Below, piece by piece: positions 48,953 to 61,740 of a stretch of DNA of 64,000 bases (within the stretch, counting starts at the first letter, position 1; every line of letters begins with the position of its first letter). The stretch comes from Papilionanthe hookeriana x Papilionanthe teres (taxonomy: Eukaryota; Streptophyta; Magnoliopsida; Asparagales; Orchidaceae): positions 50,928,540 through 50,992,539 of the forward strand of contig CM040432.1 in the NCBI GenBank assembly GCA_022702705.1. The letters are read 5' to 3'. The translations under genes and the position numbers were made by a program. The notes under the pieces are model-generated. The model was not told the DNA's origin, made no database searches, and saw nothing but the letters and a program-made list of their open reading frames with translations.

Positions 48953-49371
48953 TGATCCCAAATATTTATGATTATGTTTTATATATGAATTGATACTACT
49001 CTTTAATGATATCTCTTTCTTTACAACGATGCTAAGAACTTGATGTCAATGTAAATAAGAATTTTAATTGATATTAAAAAATAGAATACTACGCAAGTAT
49101 ATGTATCGTTATCAAGTAATTAAGCCCTAAGATATTGAATCCACAAAGAAAATGTTAAATAGTTTTAACAAAGAAAACATAAAACTATTTTTTTTTTACT
49201 CTTTAAGAAAGATCTTACTCAAACTAAAGACAATATTCTAATAAAAAAAGTTCAATTCTTTTTGTTAATTTTTATAATTTGGAATGAAGTAAATAACTAC
49301 TTTAACTAGATTTTTATAAGATGAAAGCAAATGCAAATAAAATATCTTTTTCCTTATTATGAATGAGTAAC
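48953..49371 (-). mobile_element. Athila B 5' LTR, truncated by L4
   Basis: Begins TGATCCCAAATATTTATG on the plus strand, matching 38025 onward, and remains alignable until GAATGAGTAAC at 49371, where L4 begins. The remaining 2.3 kb of this LTR is not found to the right of L4/L5. Confidence 0.75.
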
Positions 49372-51593
49372 CGTCGACCGATAAAGTTATCTTATTTTGT
49401 TTTGAAAAAATCGACATTTAATTTAATAGGAAATAATTTAGATTTAATTTAATAAATATTGTATGACTTTTCAACATAGTATTTGACAATATAATTTTTA
49501 GTTTTAAAATGTGAAATTCTAATCGATTTCATATCTTTAATAGTTTAAATAAACGAGCGCCACACCATAAGTCATGCATCTATCACTAGGAATAAACACA
49601 TTGCTTAATAGTGAGGCTCGATTAAATAAACTATGAAAGTTATGACATCTGTTTGGCTTGCGAAGCCGACAAGTTCCCCTACCTGATATAAGGAAATTAA
49701 GCAGAGTTTATATTACCTGGGTTCTAAAGTTCCCTATAGAGGCAAGCCCCTATAGTTATTTACATCCTAAATGACCGAAGTCACTCAAGAAAACTCTCGA
49801 TAAAGGTCAGTGGTTTTGCTTCCAAGAGTTGCAAAGGTTAGGATTCAAACAATTAGATTTTGGAAATTTTAAAATGAAATGGATCAAATTTGGAACAGTT
49901 TATTTTAACAATTCAAAGGAAGAGAGATAGAGGACGCCACTAATCCAAGAAGAATCTTGGTGACTTCCCAAGCTATGTTTGCCTCCAATTCGAGAGAATT
50001 ATTTAATATTATAATCCTACCAATTTTAATTAATTAGGAAATACATTTTTATGATACAATCATACCAAAATCCTGGAAGTTAGGAGGGTTTATATCGTAA
50101 CGAACGACAACCTCGGAGTCCTAAGATTAGTTAGGGCTTAAATTGCATAACACAATTATACAAATGCCTAAAGATAAGGTGAGGATTTATGTTGCACTAG
50201 ACAAACTACCTCGAAGTCATATGACTTTGTTGTTTAATTCTAGGAAAGTTTAGGTGAAGTAGATTAGTTTTACTATTGAAGATGGCTGTAATGCCCACCA
50301 TGCTTGCTACGAGCTCCTTGTTGTTGTAGAAGAGTTTGTTTAAGAAATGTTAATCGAGGGATGAGAGATATGTCGTGGTTTAAAGGTGTTGAAAATTGAG
50401 GTGTCTTAATGTCTTATTTAAAACAAATGTTTAATTTGATTAAGAAAAACTGGTTAGGATCCCACGGTTCCCTCGTTTCGACACCACTATTTTCATTTGA
50501 TTCTCTTAGTCTAGATGAAATTACCAAACTTAACTTAATGGGTTCCGTGCTTTCATCCAGACCGTGGTAAATCTCATTAGCAACATGTAGGTTACCTACT
50601 CTGATGGATTCCCGGTCATGCAATGAAACATCTTAATTTCGTTGTAGTTACAAGTTTTATTTTGTTTGTGATTAAATTTTAAGTTGTTTAAACATGTCGG
50701 GTTGTTTTTCTTTTTTGGCAGTTTATCACAGGTATATCGTGCAGGAAAAAGTAAGGCATTTAATAAAGCAATATAAATTGCCATAAACTAAAATGCGTAC
50801 CTGAGGGGTCTTCCCGTCATCTCCAACTAAAAACTCTAAATTCACATTAGAGCATTTATATGTTTAAGAGGCATTTATGTAAAGCAAAGGGAACGGGGTT
50901 CTGGTTATCTACTAAATTCTAATCCTATCCTAGTGAGCTCTTAAGGTGTGTTAAGGATGATTTTCTTCATCAAGGAACAATGAAATCCAATTGTTCTTCT
51001 AAAATATCCCATCAGATTGAGAAAGTGCTTAGGATGTATCCTGAGCATCATTTTAATGCTTATAGGGTCATTTTGAGTCCAAATGAATTTCATTTTGTCG
51101 ATCAATCAATCATCCAGATTTAATTAAGGTTTAAGAGTGACTTAGCTCTTGCTCAGTGAACCGAGATGTTTTAATTATCTCTTGAGTGAGGTTTCATTCA
51201 TTTGATATTTCGTTCATGAGTTATATGAGTAAGAACCTTTAGAGGGCAAGTTAGTTCATTAAGGAACTTAACCATTTTACTTAAGGTTGAATTAGTAACA
51301 TTTTAAAATATTCCAAATCAATTATAATATTTTAAATTATTTTTTGATTAATCATAACATTTTAAATGATTTTAAATTAATCATTTTTAAGTTAAATTGT
51401 TTTAATTTAAATTATCTTAAAAATGATTATATCATTTTAAATTATTTCTAATGATGTTGTTTTAAATCATTTTAGATTAATAATATTACTTTAAATTGCT
51501 TTGATTTAATTATGATATTTTTTAGAAATTTTTGAAATTAATTATGATACTTTTAATTGGTTATGTTGATTTCATTATTTTAAGATTGATTTA

Positions 51594-51656
<63 letters not shown>

Positions 51657-52208
51657 TTAAATCTTCTTTTATGACATTTAATGAAAATTTGATCAATTCA
51701 TTAATTGGGGGTTTAATGTTGAAAAAGAAAAAAAAAATCTCCATAAATCCAACCCCCTCACCTTAATATCTTCCATTTTACCTAACTTCCAAATTTTAAT
51801 AACTTAAGCAAATTAAGGTTTTCTTCTTAATGTTAACAGTGATTAGTGGGTTTCTACCTCTTAACTCCCCATGTTTCAATCTTCTAAGGAGGTCAGTTAA
51901 GATTGTTCATTGTCCATTTACCCTTGGTTGAGCTTAAGTGTTAATTAAGATTAAGGTTCCTTAATTACCATTATGCCCTCCTAAGCTTGTTCACTTCATA
52001 ACTCATCAAATTAAGCTCAAATGAGTTTGAAATTTTTATGCCACCTCACACATGGGTCAATTAAGACATCATAGGAGAAAAATGATTTTTCTAGTTCTAA
52101 TTTATTTTATATAATTTTTTTAATGAAAAATATGGATTTTCAGAGTAAACTCACTAACTTAACAAAGTTAAAAGGTCTGTCTTTAGGAAAATTACTGAAG
52201 GTTCCTAA
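49372..52208 (-). mobile_element. L4 right-type part: last 3 kb of a type-a long LTR
   Basis: The segment matches L3 from its start (49372 CGTCGACC against TGTCGGCA) to about L3 position 32245, with the shared blocks ACGAGCGCCACACCA (49553-49567), GACAAGTTCCCCTACCTGATA (49667-49687) and GGGGTCTTCCCGTCATC (50805-50821). An (AT)n microsatellite replaces the TTTAA block. On the element strand this is the 3' part of an LTR. The ORFs 50414-50784 are not called. Confidence 0.75.
51597..51649. repeat. (AT)26 microsatellite
   Basis: Uninterrupted AT repeat of about 53 bp, inside L4, at the position where L1 and L3 carry TTTAA repeats. Confidence 0.95.
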
Positions 52209-55200
52209 AATTTCAATAGGTGAATGGCTCAAATTTCAGAACAGTTATTGTAGGGATCCAAAGGAAAAGGAGACTAAAGGAAAACATAGATCCAAGAGAG
52301 ATATTGGTGTTTTCCCAAACTATCTTATGGTTTGGCTTTAATTTAAGAAATTTATTCGATGTTTCATCCTGCCAATTTTATTTAATTAAGGCTTACATTC
52401 ACTTGATATCGATCATGTGAACAACCTGGAAAATAGGAGGGTTTATGTCATACCCGATGACGACCTCGGAATCCTAAGATGAGTTAAGGCTTATATTGCA
52501 CAAAGTGCAAAGGCCTAAAGAGATAAGGTGAGTGTTTATGCTACACTATACAAGCTACCTTGAATGTCATATGGGTTGTTTTTTAATTCTAAGGAGTATT
52601 GCTGTTGAAGATGGTTGTGTTGCCCACTGTGCATGCTCCAAGCTCCTCGTCGTAGCAGGTTTAGTTTAAAGAAGTGCCAACTGAAAAGAAAAGAGAAGTA
52701 TCGTGTTTTTGAAATATTTAAATTGAGGTGTTTTAATGTCTTTTTAGGGGAATATTCAAGTCGATTATAGCGACACCGGTTAGGATCCTATGGTTCCCTC
52801 ATTCCAACACCACTATTTTCTTCGGATTCACTTAGTCTAGATGAATTTACTAAACTCAACTTAATGAGTTCCATACTTTCATTTAGACAATGGGAAATCC
52901 CGTTAGCAGTCGTATGTTGCATCCTCTGAGGTATTCCCGATCATCCGATAAAGACATTTTAATTTAGTTGCAATTGTGATTTTGTTTTGTTTGTGATTAA
53001 ATTTTGAGTTGTCTTTTAATTTGACTGTTGTGGCGGTGAAATTTATCTTGTTTTGTTTTAATTTAATTTTGGTTTTGGTTTTGTGGCTATTCTAAAAGTT
53101 TTGGTTTTCATGCAGGGTGACATTGTTGTTTAATATGCAAGCTCGTAAGCAAGAAAAGTAAAGTAAAAGAAGTACTTAAAAGAAGGTACTCTAAACTTGT
53201 AAAAGTATACCTGGCGAGTCTTCTCGTTTCTCCTCCTGAGACTTTAGTGACTTTTGCAGTAAGCATTTATAATTTGTAGGAACGTAAAGCCTATAGATAG
53301 GTTCATCACAGGCCTACCAAAACTTATGTCATAACTTGGTGGTTCCTATTCATCCATTTAAGAGATCTCTTAATTTAATAAATATGATAGGTTTAGTTGT
53401 CCTACAAGGTGTCCAAAAGATTTATGAGAAGGGCCTAGGAGATACCTAGACATTTCACAGTCCTTTTGAGCTTCTTGAGTTCATTTTGGACTTATCATAA
53501 TTATTAAATGATTTATTTATTTCATACCCTTATGCTTATTGAACTAATGTTTTAATTACCCCAAAAGGTGGGGTAATTATCACTTTATATTTCACTTAGG
53601 AATTATGTAAGTGGGGCCTTTAGAGGAAAATTAATTTATGAGAGAATTTAATAAATTTTGATGAGCTTGTAGTGTTTCAAAAGTGTTTTAAGATTATTTG
53701 TGTTTTCTTTTCCAATCCTCATTAGTCAAATTTTATTAAACTTAGTCTCACTACTAAGCTCTTCAGATTTAGGTGGGTATGTTTGTAATTTTTAGAAAAG
53801 TTAAGTTACATAATTATGATTCTTGTTAATGTATTATATCATTACTTCAACATCAACTAGGGGTATTGAATTTGTGAATTAATAACTTCCAATGATCAAC
53901 CCCTAACCTTATGGATCATTTATTTTTATTTTCATCCAAATTTAATGATTAATAAAATTATAAGCTTATCCTTTTAATATAACAAAAATGAGATGGGTTT
54001 CTACCATTTATCCATTTATGTTTTAGTCATTTAAACATAATAATTAAGATCATTCATTGCCCATTTCCCACTTTAATTAAGCCTATGTATTGATTAAGGC
54101 TAAATTCTTTAAAAATGTACTTTTGCCCCCAAAGGCCTTATCACTTCATAATTCATTAAATTTAACTCAAATGCCTTTGAAATTTTCATATTACTCAACC
54201 CATGGGTCAATTAAAGCATTAAAGGAGAAAATGTGATTTTTCTAAGTTTAATTTAATTATATAATTATTTTAATGCAAAAATAAGATTTTCCAAGGGAAA
54301 TTCAATAACTTAATCAAAACAAAGTTTCAATCCTTGAAAAAATTATTGGAGGTTCACTTAGACCAGAGAACCACTTGGACCAAATTTCATGATTTTTTGC
54401 CTTTTAATATAATTATTATAATTATTCAAAATTTTGGAGTATTAATTAAATATAAAATATTATTTAATTAAAAAATTAAGTTTTATATTTTTCTTAAATC
54501 ACTCTAAGGTTAGGGAACTTAGAGAAACAAATTTCATTTTTTTTATTTTATTTTTCTTTGAATTATCAGAATTATTTTAGTGAAAATTAGGGAATTTCCA
54601 TTTTTAGCCATTTAAAAATTATTTTTAAGCTTCAAAAATTGATATCTTCATTTAGAAAATTAAGAAAAATATCCCAATTACTCCTAAGTGCTTAGAAGAC
54701 CATTTAGAAGATTTCCATAAATTTTATTAATTTTGTGATTTTTGTTAATTTTTAATTATTTTAAATATTTTAAAATTCAATTTTAGGCTTAAAAATGAAG
54801 ATTTTATTTTAATCTTAATTTTATTTTTAGAAAATTTAATTAGGTACCAGGAACTCCCAAAACCAATTTCATAATTTTTTTATTTATATTTTAATTATTA
54901 AAAATCATTTTAGTGTCAAAAATACCATTTAGCTTAAAAAAATTCATTTGAGTGACCAAATTAACTCCAATTAACATGAAAATTTTTATGAGAGTTCTCC
55001 TGACCTTAAACTATAGTGGAGAGTTATTTTTGAGTTTTTTACATTTATATTTAATCCGATTTATTCTTATTTGAGTTTTAGGTCTTAATTACCATTAGGG
55101 TTATGTTTAATGAGTTAATCCAAGTTTTCATTTTTCCTAGGGTTCGCTAGTCATAAGTAACATACCAAAATTTACTTTGTGTTTTTCTAATCATTATTTT

Positions 55201-56392
55201 AATTTCTACAATTTTTACACCAAAATAGGCATTATAATTTGAAAATTAGAGATATCTATCTAGAGATCTCCTCTGACTTTGGAAAAATCAACGAAGATCC
55301 CCTAAGACAGAGGCAACCACATATCAAAAATATCAAGCTATGGTGAAATATGCTTGCACATGAAGAATCAAAAGACTCAATACTGTTTTTAATTTATTAA
55401 AAATCAAACATGCAAATCCTTCTTAATTTTTAATTTATAAATTTTAAACCATTTCGAAAATGTTCTCCTCTTTTTCGCTAAGCAAGAGGGTATTATTATT
55501 TTATTTTTCTGATTTTTCTACACCAAGTTATGGATTTTTAAAGGTAGGCTGATTTAAATAATTTAAAAAATCCCTAGTTTGCTACTTAAACCGCGCGACA
55601 CCGCCTCATCCTCGGCAACTCCGAAGCGCTACGCGTTGCTCGGCCATTTAACGCAGCCTTCTGACTCAGCTGCCACGCGGCTGTGCTTTATGTATCAAAG
55701 GTTCATATGACACAATCTTGTCCATCCATTCATTACACGCGCGATCCAACAGTTCCTGATCATCGTCTTCACCTGGTTCATCTCGAACACCGTCAATTAT
55801 CTAGGCTTAATAACTTGTGCTAGACTCAACCAAATTGCATGGGGTTTATTTCTAGATCTTCATCTGAACAAGACGAACCTATCTATATGGCTTATACAGC
55901 ATGAAATACAACATACATTTATGGAGGACGAAGAATAGCTCGGGAGAGGGAGAGAGTTTAATACCTTTATCTGAGATGGGAGGCCTCAATCAGATGGTTG
56001 TAGCAGCTTTGATTGGACCCAATGAACCTCCAAATGAAGTCTTCTGCCCTGGTAAAATGTCTAGATGTGAATTTGACCAAGGCTGATTTCAGGTGTTGAT
56101 CAAAGTCTAGTATAGAGGCTCTCTGTGATGGGGCTTTGATGGAGGAACTTCTTCTTGTATTGTTGTGAAGGTGTGGGCACAGTTAATTGAACTTTAGTGA
56201 AGTGTGGAGCTGTGGTGAAAAGTGTTCTAGTTTTAGTTGGAATTTCAGTGGGAAAATTGGCTCTGGACATGGTCATTCAATGGCTGAGGATGGTGGGCTT
56301 GCACACAGGAGGTCTCAGGGAAGCTCTGGAGCAATTTGGCAGATTTTCCTTAGAAAATTTTTAGCACCGCCTCCTTTGGCCGTGAAGGGTGG

Positions 56393-56400
56393 CTTTTATA
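56393..56400 (-). promoter_or_regulatory. TATA box of L4 LTR
   Basis: CTTTTATA on the plus strand is TATAAAAG on the element strand, flanked by GGCCATGG and CACGGCCAAAGG as in L2. Transcription would run leftwards. Confidence 0.6.
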
Positions 56401-57419
56401 GCCATGGCCAATGGGTGGAGCTTGGGGTGCCAATGTGGGTGCTTTAGGTTGCTTATGATGAGGGCAGAGCAGTGCAATTGATCAATTAAGGGATGCCACA
56501 CTGAAAAGGCTCAATATTTGGTTTAAAGAGGTATGGGGGCGCACAGGCTCAGCCATTCCGATGGCTATGGTGGTTAGCAAATACAGGGATGGTGTGGCAG
56601 GCTGATGGGAGTTAAGGGAGGTTTAAATGATGTTTAATTGGCTTACATGATGAGTAGTTTTCTTGGAGTAATGGTTTGACCAAAAAGAAAAAAATCAAGT
56701 TGACTTTGGCTAAGGACCCATGGTCCATAGCTCATTTGGGTTGGGTTTGGTTGGTCTTGGCCTGTCCTTGGGGTCCCACGGTTGACTGTGGTGGGGTCAA
56801 TTTGACCAATTTGGCTAAATTTGGTGACATTTGGGTTATGGCTTGATTTGGGTCACTTTGGGTTTAGGTTAGGCTAGAGTAGGGTTTAGGCCCAATTGAT
56901 TGTTCAAAAAGGTCTAGGGGGATGTGGTGAAGAGTTTCAAACATAAATTGGGTGGGAATTTTAGGGTTAGGGCATCTAGTTTGGTGTGATTTGGTCATGT
57001 ATCCATTTTGGAGCAAAATTAGGGATTTTGGATTTGGGTTGACTTGGGAGAGACTTGAGCTCAAATTTGATACAATTGAATAATGCATTTGGTCTAGGTG
57101 AGTGTCATGAGAAGTTTGGAATTCAAATTGAGGGGAAATTGATTAACATTGGGTCCAATTTGGGTGAATGGGTCATTTGGTTAAAATTGAGGATTTTGAG
57201 TTTGGGTTGAAATTGGGTCCAAATGTGGGTCAAATTGGGTTTGGATTTTGTTTAGATTGAGGCTAGAGATGTTTAACTTTGGTTTAGAATTGAAATTGAG
57301 CAAAACTGGGGTTAATTGGGTGGACATTTGGGGTGATTTGGGCAATTTGGGGCTTTTGGTTAAATTTTGGTCAAATTGGTGAAACTGGGTCAAATAAAGT
57401 GCTTTAAATTGAAATTGGG

Positions 57420-57790
57420 AATTTTTGGAGGGTTTTAAAAAATTTTGGGAACTTTTTGGAATTTTTTGAATTCAGAGTATTCTTGGGGTATTTTTAGGGT
57501 ATTTGAAAAAATTGGGTCAAATAGGTCAAATTGGGTCAATGTGATTAAAATTGTGAATTTTTTTAGTGTTTTAGGAATTTTTGGAATTTTTAGAATTCAG
57601 GATATTCTTGGGGTATTTTTTGGGTATTTGGAAAATTTTGGTCAAATAGGTCAAATTTGGTCAATGCGATGATTCCAAACAGAAAATTGGAAATTTTTTG
57701 AGAGTTTTGGGAATTTTTGGGATTTTTGAAATTTTTGGAATTCAGGATATTCTTAGGATATTTTTGGGGTATTTTGATCATTTAGTAGAA
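57420..57790. repeat. Three-copy tandem repeat, about 125-145 bp period
   Basis: GAATTCAG followed by (A)G(A/G)TATTCTTGG recurs at 57468, 57593 and 57738. Each is preceded by a run of TTTTTGGAATTTT and followed by GGGTATTT and, in the first two, GGTCAAATAGGTCAAATT. ORFs read through here on both strands are repeats of a low-complexity peptide. Confidence 0.7.
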
Positions 57791-58320
57791 TTTAGGGCTA
57801 AGTGGTCAAAAATTGGGATTTTTAGTAAAAATTGGAGTTAAGTGAGATTGATAAGTCATTTGAGCCATGGACCAAGGGAACTCCCCATTTGGATCCTCAA
57901 AGTGCTGGTACTAGTCAAACCCTAGCCTGGGGCAAAACGCTTTGGGAAAACTACCCACATAAGTTTCCAAAGGAGCAGGGGATCAAGTGTAAAGAAGTTT
58001 GTTATGCTTAGGATTGTGAGGTAGTATGTGAGAGTGTAATGTGCAAGTGTGTGTGTGAGCCTCCCCCAGACCACCCAGAGTAAGTCCCAAGGCTTGACCA
58101 TCCTATAAGGAACTTCTCTTTGAGCTTCCTAATGCTTGGTATCATCCTCCTAAATACTCAGAGATTAGGCCTTAAGCATATAAAACTCTCAGTGAAGTGA
58201 GAAATGTTTGAATTTCTAAGGGCAAGACTAGTCTTCTAAGAAAGTCACCATGAGATTCCTATGGCTAGACCCTAGGCTACTCTAAAGAGAGACTAGACCT
58301 CAACTAAAAGTGAGGTCAAC

Positions 58321-58497
58321 GTGCCAATGATTAAAACTAAACATGTGGAACTCCAAGAAGATTAAAAAAGTATTTAGAATTTCTAATGGGTAGGGTTCCA
58401 TCACTAGTCTTATAGGATATTCAACAGGAAATTCTTTTAGCTAGATTCCAAGCACCTAAAAAAGGAAGACTAGAACTCAACAAAAGTGAGGTCAACA
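58321..58497 (-). mobile_element. L5: terminal 177 bp of another L-family LTR (type b)
   Basis: This repeats the last 175 bp of L4 in diverged form and ends AGTGAGGTCAACA at 58497, the complete LTR terminus with its hairpin remnant (GAACTCA, TGAGGTC). It lies directly against the L4 end. Confidence 0.7.
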
Positions 58498-59189
58498 AGT
58501 CCATCTATTCATGATCAACTAAAATTTGGGCATTAATCAGTCCTTTTAATTTTGTTTATGCATGTAATTCTTAAGCTAACATGGGACTCATTTTTGGTAG
58601 CATGTAGCCAACATATCTATTTCATACATTATTATAAGAATTTTAATTGTAACAAATGTCAATTTGAAAAAGATAACGATAATCACATACATAATAAAGC
58701 ATCGTAGATCTCCCAGAAACCTAAAATTGAGTCTTTAATAAGGGAAAGATGAAATTTGTTTACTTTTTTATTAAATTCTAGGTAGATATAACATTGAAAA
58801 AATGAATAAAATTATTACATATAAATACTACTATACCACCCACTTGAAATTGTTCATGGTGTCATTTATTACTTTAAAAGGCTATATTGCTCTAATGTTA
58901 TCATTTCTTCAACTCGGCATCCCTCTCTCACTAAAAGTACAATACCAACATATATAATAGCTATTTTGAGCGCACTGATCTCTCGTGGGAAATCATGCAA
59001 GTGAATTTTTTTGTTGTTAAAGGCTCAACTCTTAGTCTTAATGGATACAACTTTTTTCTTCATGTTAACTTTTAAAATATAGTTGGTTGTCAATCTTATG
59101 TTATCTCTTATGAATTTGATATAAAAACTCTCACTAATTCAAAGTAACTAGAAATATTATTATTCATAAAAATATTTATGGAATTAACA
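58498..59189. other. AT-rich DNA, unassigned
   Basis: No supported ORF, no match to the L or Athila families seen. It may be the decayed 5' part of the LINE that follows, but no endonuclease motif could be recognised. Confidence 0.4.
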
Positions 59190-60919
59190 TCTTTTAATAA
59201 GCCTGTTTTCTAATGCAATGTCATAGTCATTGGTAAATCTTAACTAGCTATTTGAAATTAGTTATGACTCACATTATCAATTATAGTCAGGTTGCTTTTT
59301 TCAATGATAGAATATCAAGTAATAATATTATTCTTTCTACGAAAGCATCAATGAGTTTCATCAAAATAAGATAGCTAAACCTTTTAATGTTAAGATTAAG
59401 GCATTTGATATGATTAACACAATTTTATTGTTAATAAAATGAATTAAAATTTACTCCCACCTATTTACACTAATTAGATAAAAGAATGCAAAAAATGATT
59501 TGCATTACTTTATTTATATCAATAAATAATTTAAGGGTGTTACTGGGTAAGATAAATCTATATAAATAAGGCACATTTTAAGCTAGCTAGTGGATATTAC
59601 TTTAGGTTTTCCTTCCATAAAAATGATGAATAATAAGAAAATTCAGCTTATTTCTTGTGAAAAATATGCAAATCAAAGCATAAAAGGGGATAAGGGAACT
59701 TTTTTTTACATGATATCAACCATGCTTTTAAATGCAATCAAGATTAATTTGCTATTAGAGAACTAAATATTTTTACCTATGAAATTTTAAACTTACAAAA
59801 TTGGCTATTGCTTAAAGAAGGCTTTTATATTAATCTTAATATTTTATTTATAAATTATAATGGCATCAAAATCAGTTTTTTTGGGTCTTTGAATCTTTGG
59901 TTAATTTTTTTATTTTAATTTTACTTTTTTGCTTTCCTACTCTCCTAGGCTCTTTTTATAAGTGCTTATTCATTGCAATAGATGAAACTTGGAAGATATT
60001 TTGGATGTGGATCTCTATCTGATTATTAATCATATAATGACTCATAGCCAAGACAAATACATGATTCATTAGAAAGGATCCTCCAACCCTTCTTGTTATG
60101 ACTTTCTAAATTAGTTTTATGCTAACTTTCATGAAGTTAATTTGTACCCATTCATTTGGTATAAATATTATATAAGGTTTTCTATTTTAACTAAGCTATA
60201 TATAGCTAATAAACTTAAAACAATTAATGTACTTCAAGTACAAATTTTCATGCTCAAACTTAATTTTTGTTATCATCAAGCCGAGACAGAAAATCATATA
60301 TTTCTCAAATGTTATTTCTCCTTTAATCATCTTACTAATTGTTTTCTTTTGCTCCTTCTCATTTCTTCTCAAGTCAAATCCTAATCAAGTTCTTGACGAT
60401 ATGCTTGATAAGATTGAGGCCCCTATTTCTAAAAAAATTAGTACAATACTGTTAATTGTTGTTATGTATACAACGTTTGGTGTGAAAGGAATAACAAAAG
60501 ATTCAATTCTTCTACTATTAGTTTTATGTCTGCATGCATAAATAAAAATGGGCAGTGCAAAGTTTTTAAATGCAAGAAACTATTTAAATATTCAGGCAGT
60601 TCTTCTTTAGTTTTGAAGGAATATTTTAGTTGTATTTTCTTCATATCTCCTATCACTTAATCAACTGTTATATTTTTTTATTTAGTTTGTTGGATAGTGA
60701 TGAATGGCTTTTGACTAAACAAAACCATTATAATTTTTATTCTTGCTCGTCAAATCATTTTCTTCCCCTCCCTCCACATTACTATGCCAACTATGGGATA
60801 AGTGATAATTTGGCTCATTTATTAGTAATTAGGCGAATATTTGCTCTGAGTTAGGGAAAAAAATTTTCCACCAGTGTTATGTATTCTTGTAATTTTCGTT
60901 CATTGTATTAAGCCCTTTC

Positions 60920-60920
<1 letters not shown>
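59190..60920 (+). pseudogene. LINE (plant L1-type) remnant: RT and zinc-binding fragments
   Basis: Near 59200-59360 the translation gives CNVI.VIGKS, then INYSQVAFFNDRISSNNIILSTK, matching the plant LINE RT block usually read as NQSAFV.GR.I.DNI.L. IKAFDMINTILL at about 59394-59429 corresponds to the KAFD block. The catalytic YADD region could not be placed. At 60142-60330, IWYKYYIRFSILTKLYIANKL and CYHQAETENHIFLKC match the reverse-transcriptase zinc-binding domain near the C-terminus of plant LINE ORF2. Stops are everywhere, so it is old. The 3' end is at about 60920, after TGTAATTTTCGTTCATTG, in a TA-rich tail. It lies 1 kb upstream of the host gene. Confidence 0.75.

Positions 60921-60922
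<2 letters not shown>

Positions 60923-60967
<45 letters not shown>
60923..60967. repeat. (TA)22 microsatellite at the LINE 3' end
   Basis: Uninterrupted TA repeat of about 45 bp directly after the LINE 3' region. Confidence 0.95.
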
Positions 60968-60970
<3 letters not shown>

Positions 60971-61740
60971 TTTTGACTTTCTCTCACTCACATCTATTTG
61001 ATTTAGTTAATGGAAGTTAAGCTTTTATTTTCTTAAGTTGAAAATATATAAAAAAAAAATCATCTCATATTATTTTGATAAAAACATAGTTATGACAATT
61101 TTTAAAGTTATTATTTTTCTATTTTTGGATTGGATGAAGGCTTAAATCTGGCACTTTGGAATTATTCATTTTGATCAAACCAAATTTTAAATTTATTAAA
61201 TTCACTTTTTTATTTGTATAATAAACGAGTATCAATCAAAATTTATGGCACTTATCTTAAAATAAACATGAGAATATTGAGATTTTCAAAATCGAAAGTA
61301 GATAAAATATCATGACCCACTTTTTTTTCTTGAAAGTGTATTACTCATTTTTCAAAAAATTTTAAAAAAAAGAAAGAAAATTTAGAGAGACTTATTTGAA
61401 ATTAAAACTGAATCTTTTTTTGCATGCACTTGCCCCAAAAATATGTAGAAAAAATGTCAATAAGAAAGAAAGTGCTACAAAAAATTTTTGGTCTCGAATT
61501 GAAAAAAGAAAATTATTTATTATTTTAATTGAGGATATATAGAGCAAAATTAATACTCCAACAACAATTATGAAAATAGCATTCTATTTTGTGGGAAATA
61601 CGCTATATTATCTTTATTCATTATGTTTATGGGATACTTCATATAATGATCTATAATTATCCATTTGAGCTTCTTTATTAATGAAATCTTGTTCTTAATT
61701 GTCTGAATATTTTCCAACAAATCCAAATTCAAACGATCCC
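60968..61740. other. Intergenic AT-rich DNA
   Basis: No gene, no copy of the repeat families. Several A-rich runs (for example 61050-61058, 61355-61380). Confidence 0.6.

Larger units (their letters stand above)
52208..58320 (-). mobile_element. L4 left-type part: long LTR of type b
   Basis: After 52208 the match jumps back to L3 position about 29636, so the 2.5 kb that follow repeat, in diverged form, what was just read at about 49870-52208. From here to 58320 the sequence follows the b type: 53230-53560 equals the 22900-23240 stretch of L2, and 55690-56430 equals L2 20110-20720. It ends AGTGAGGTCAAC at 58320, the LTR end. GGTTTGG/AATTGGG low-complexity DNA fills 56700-57400. No coding function is seen; ORFs at 55901-56447 are not called. 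Confidence 0.75.
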
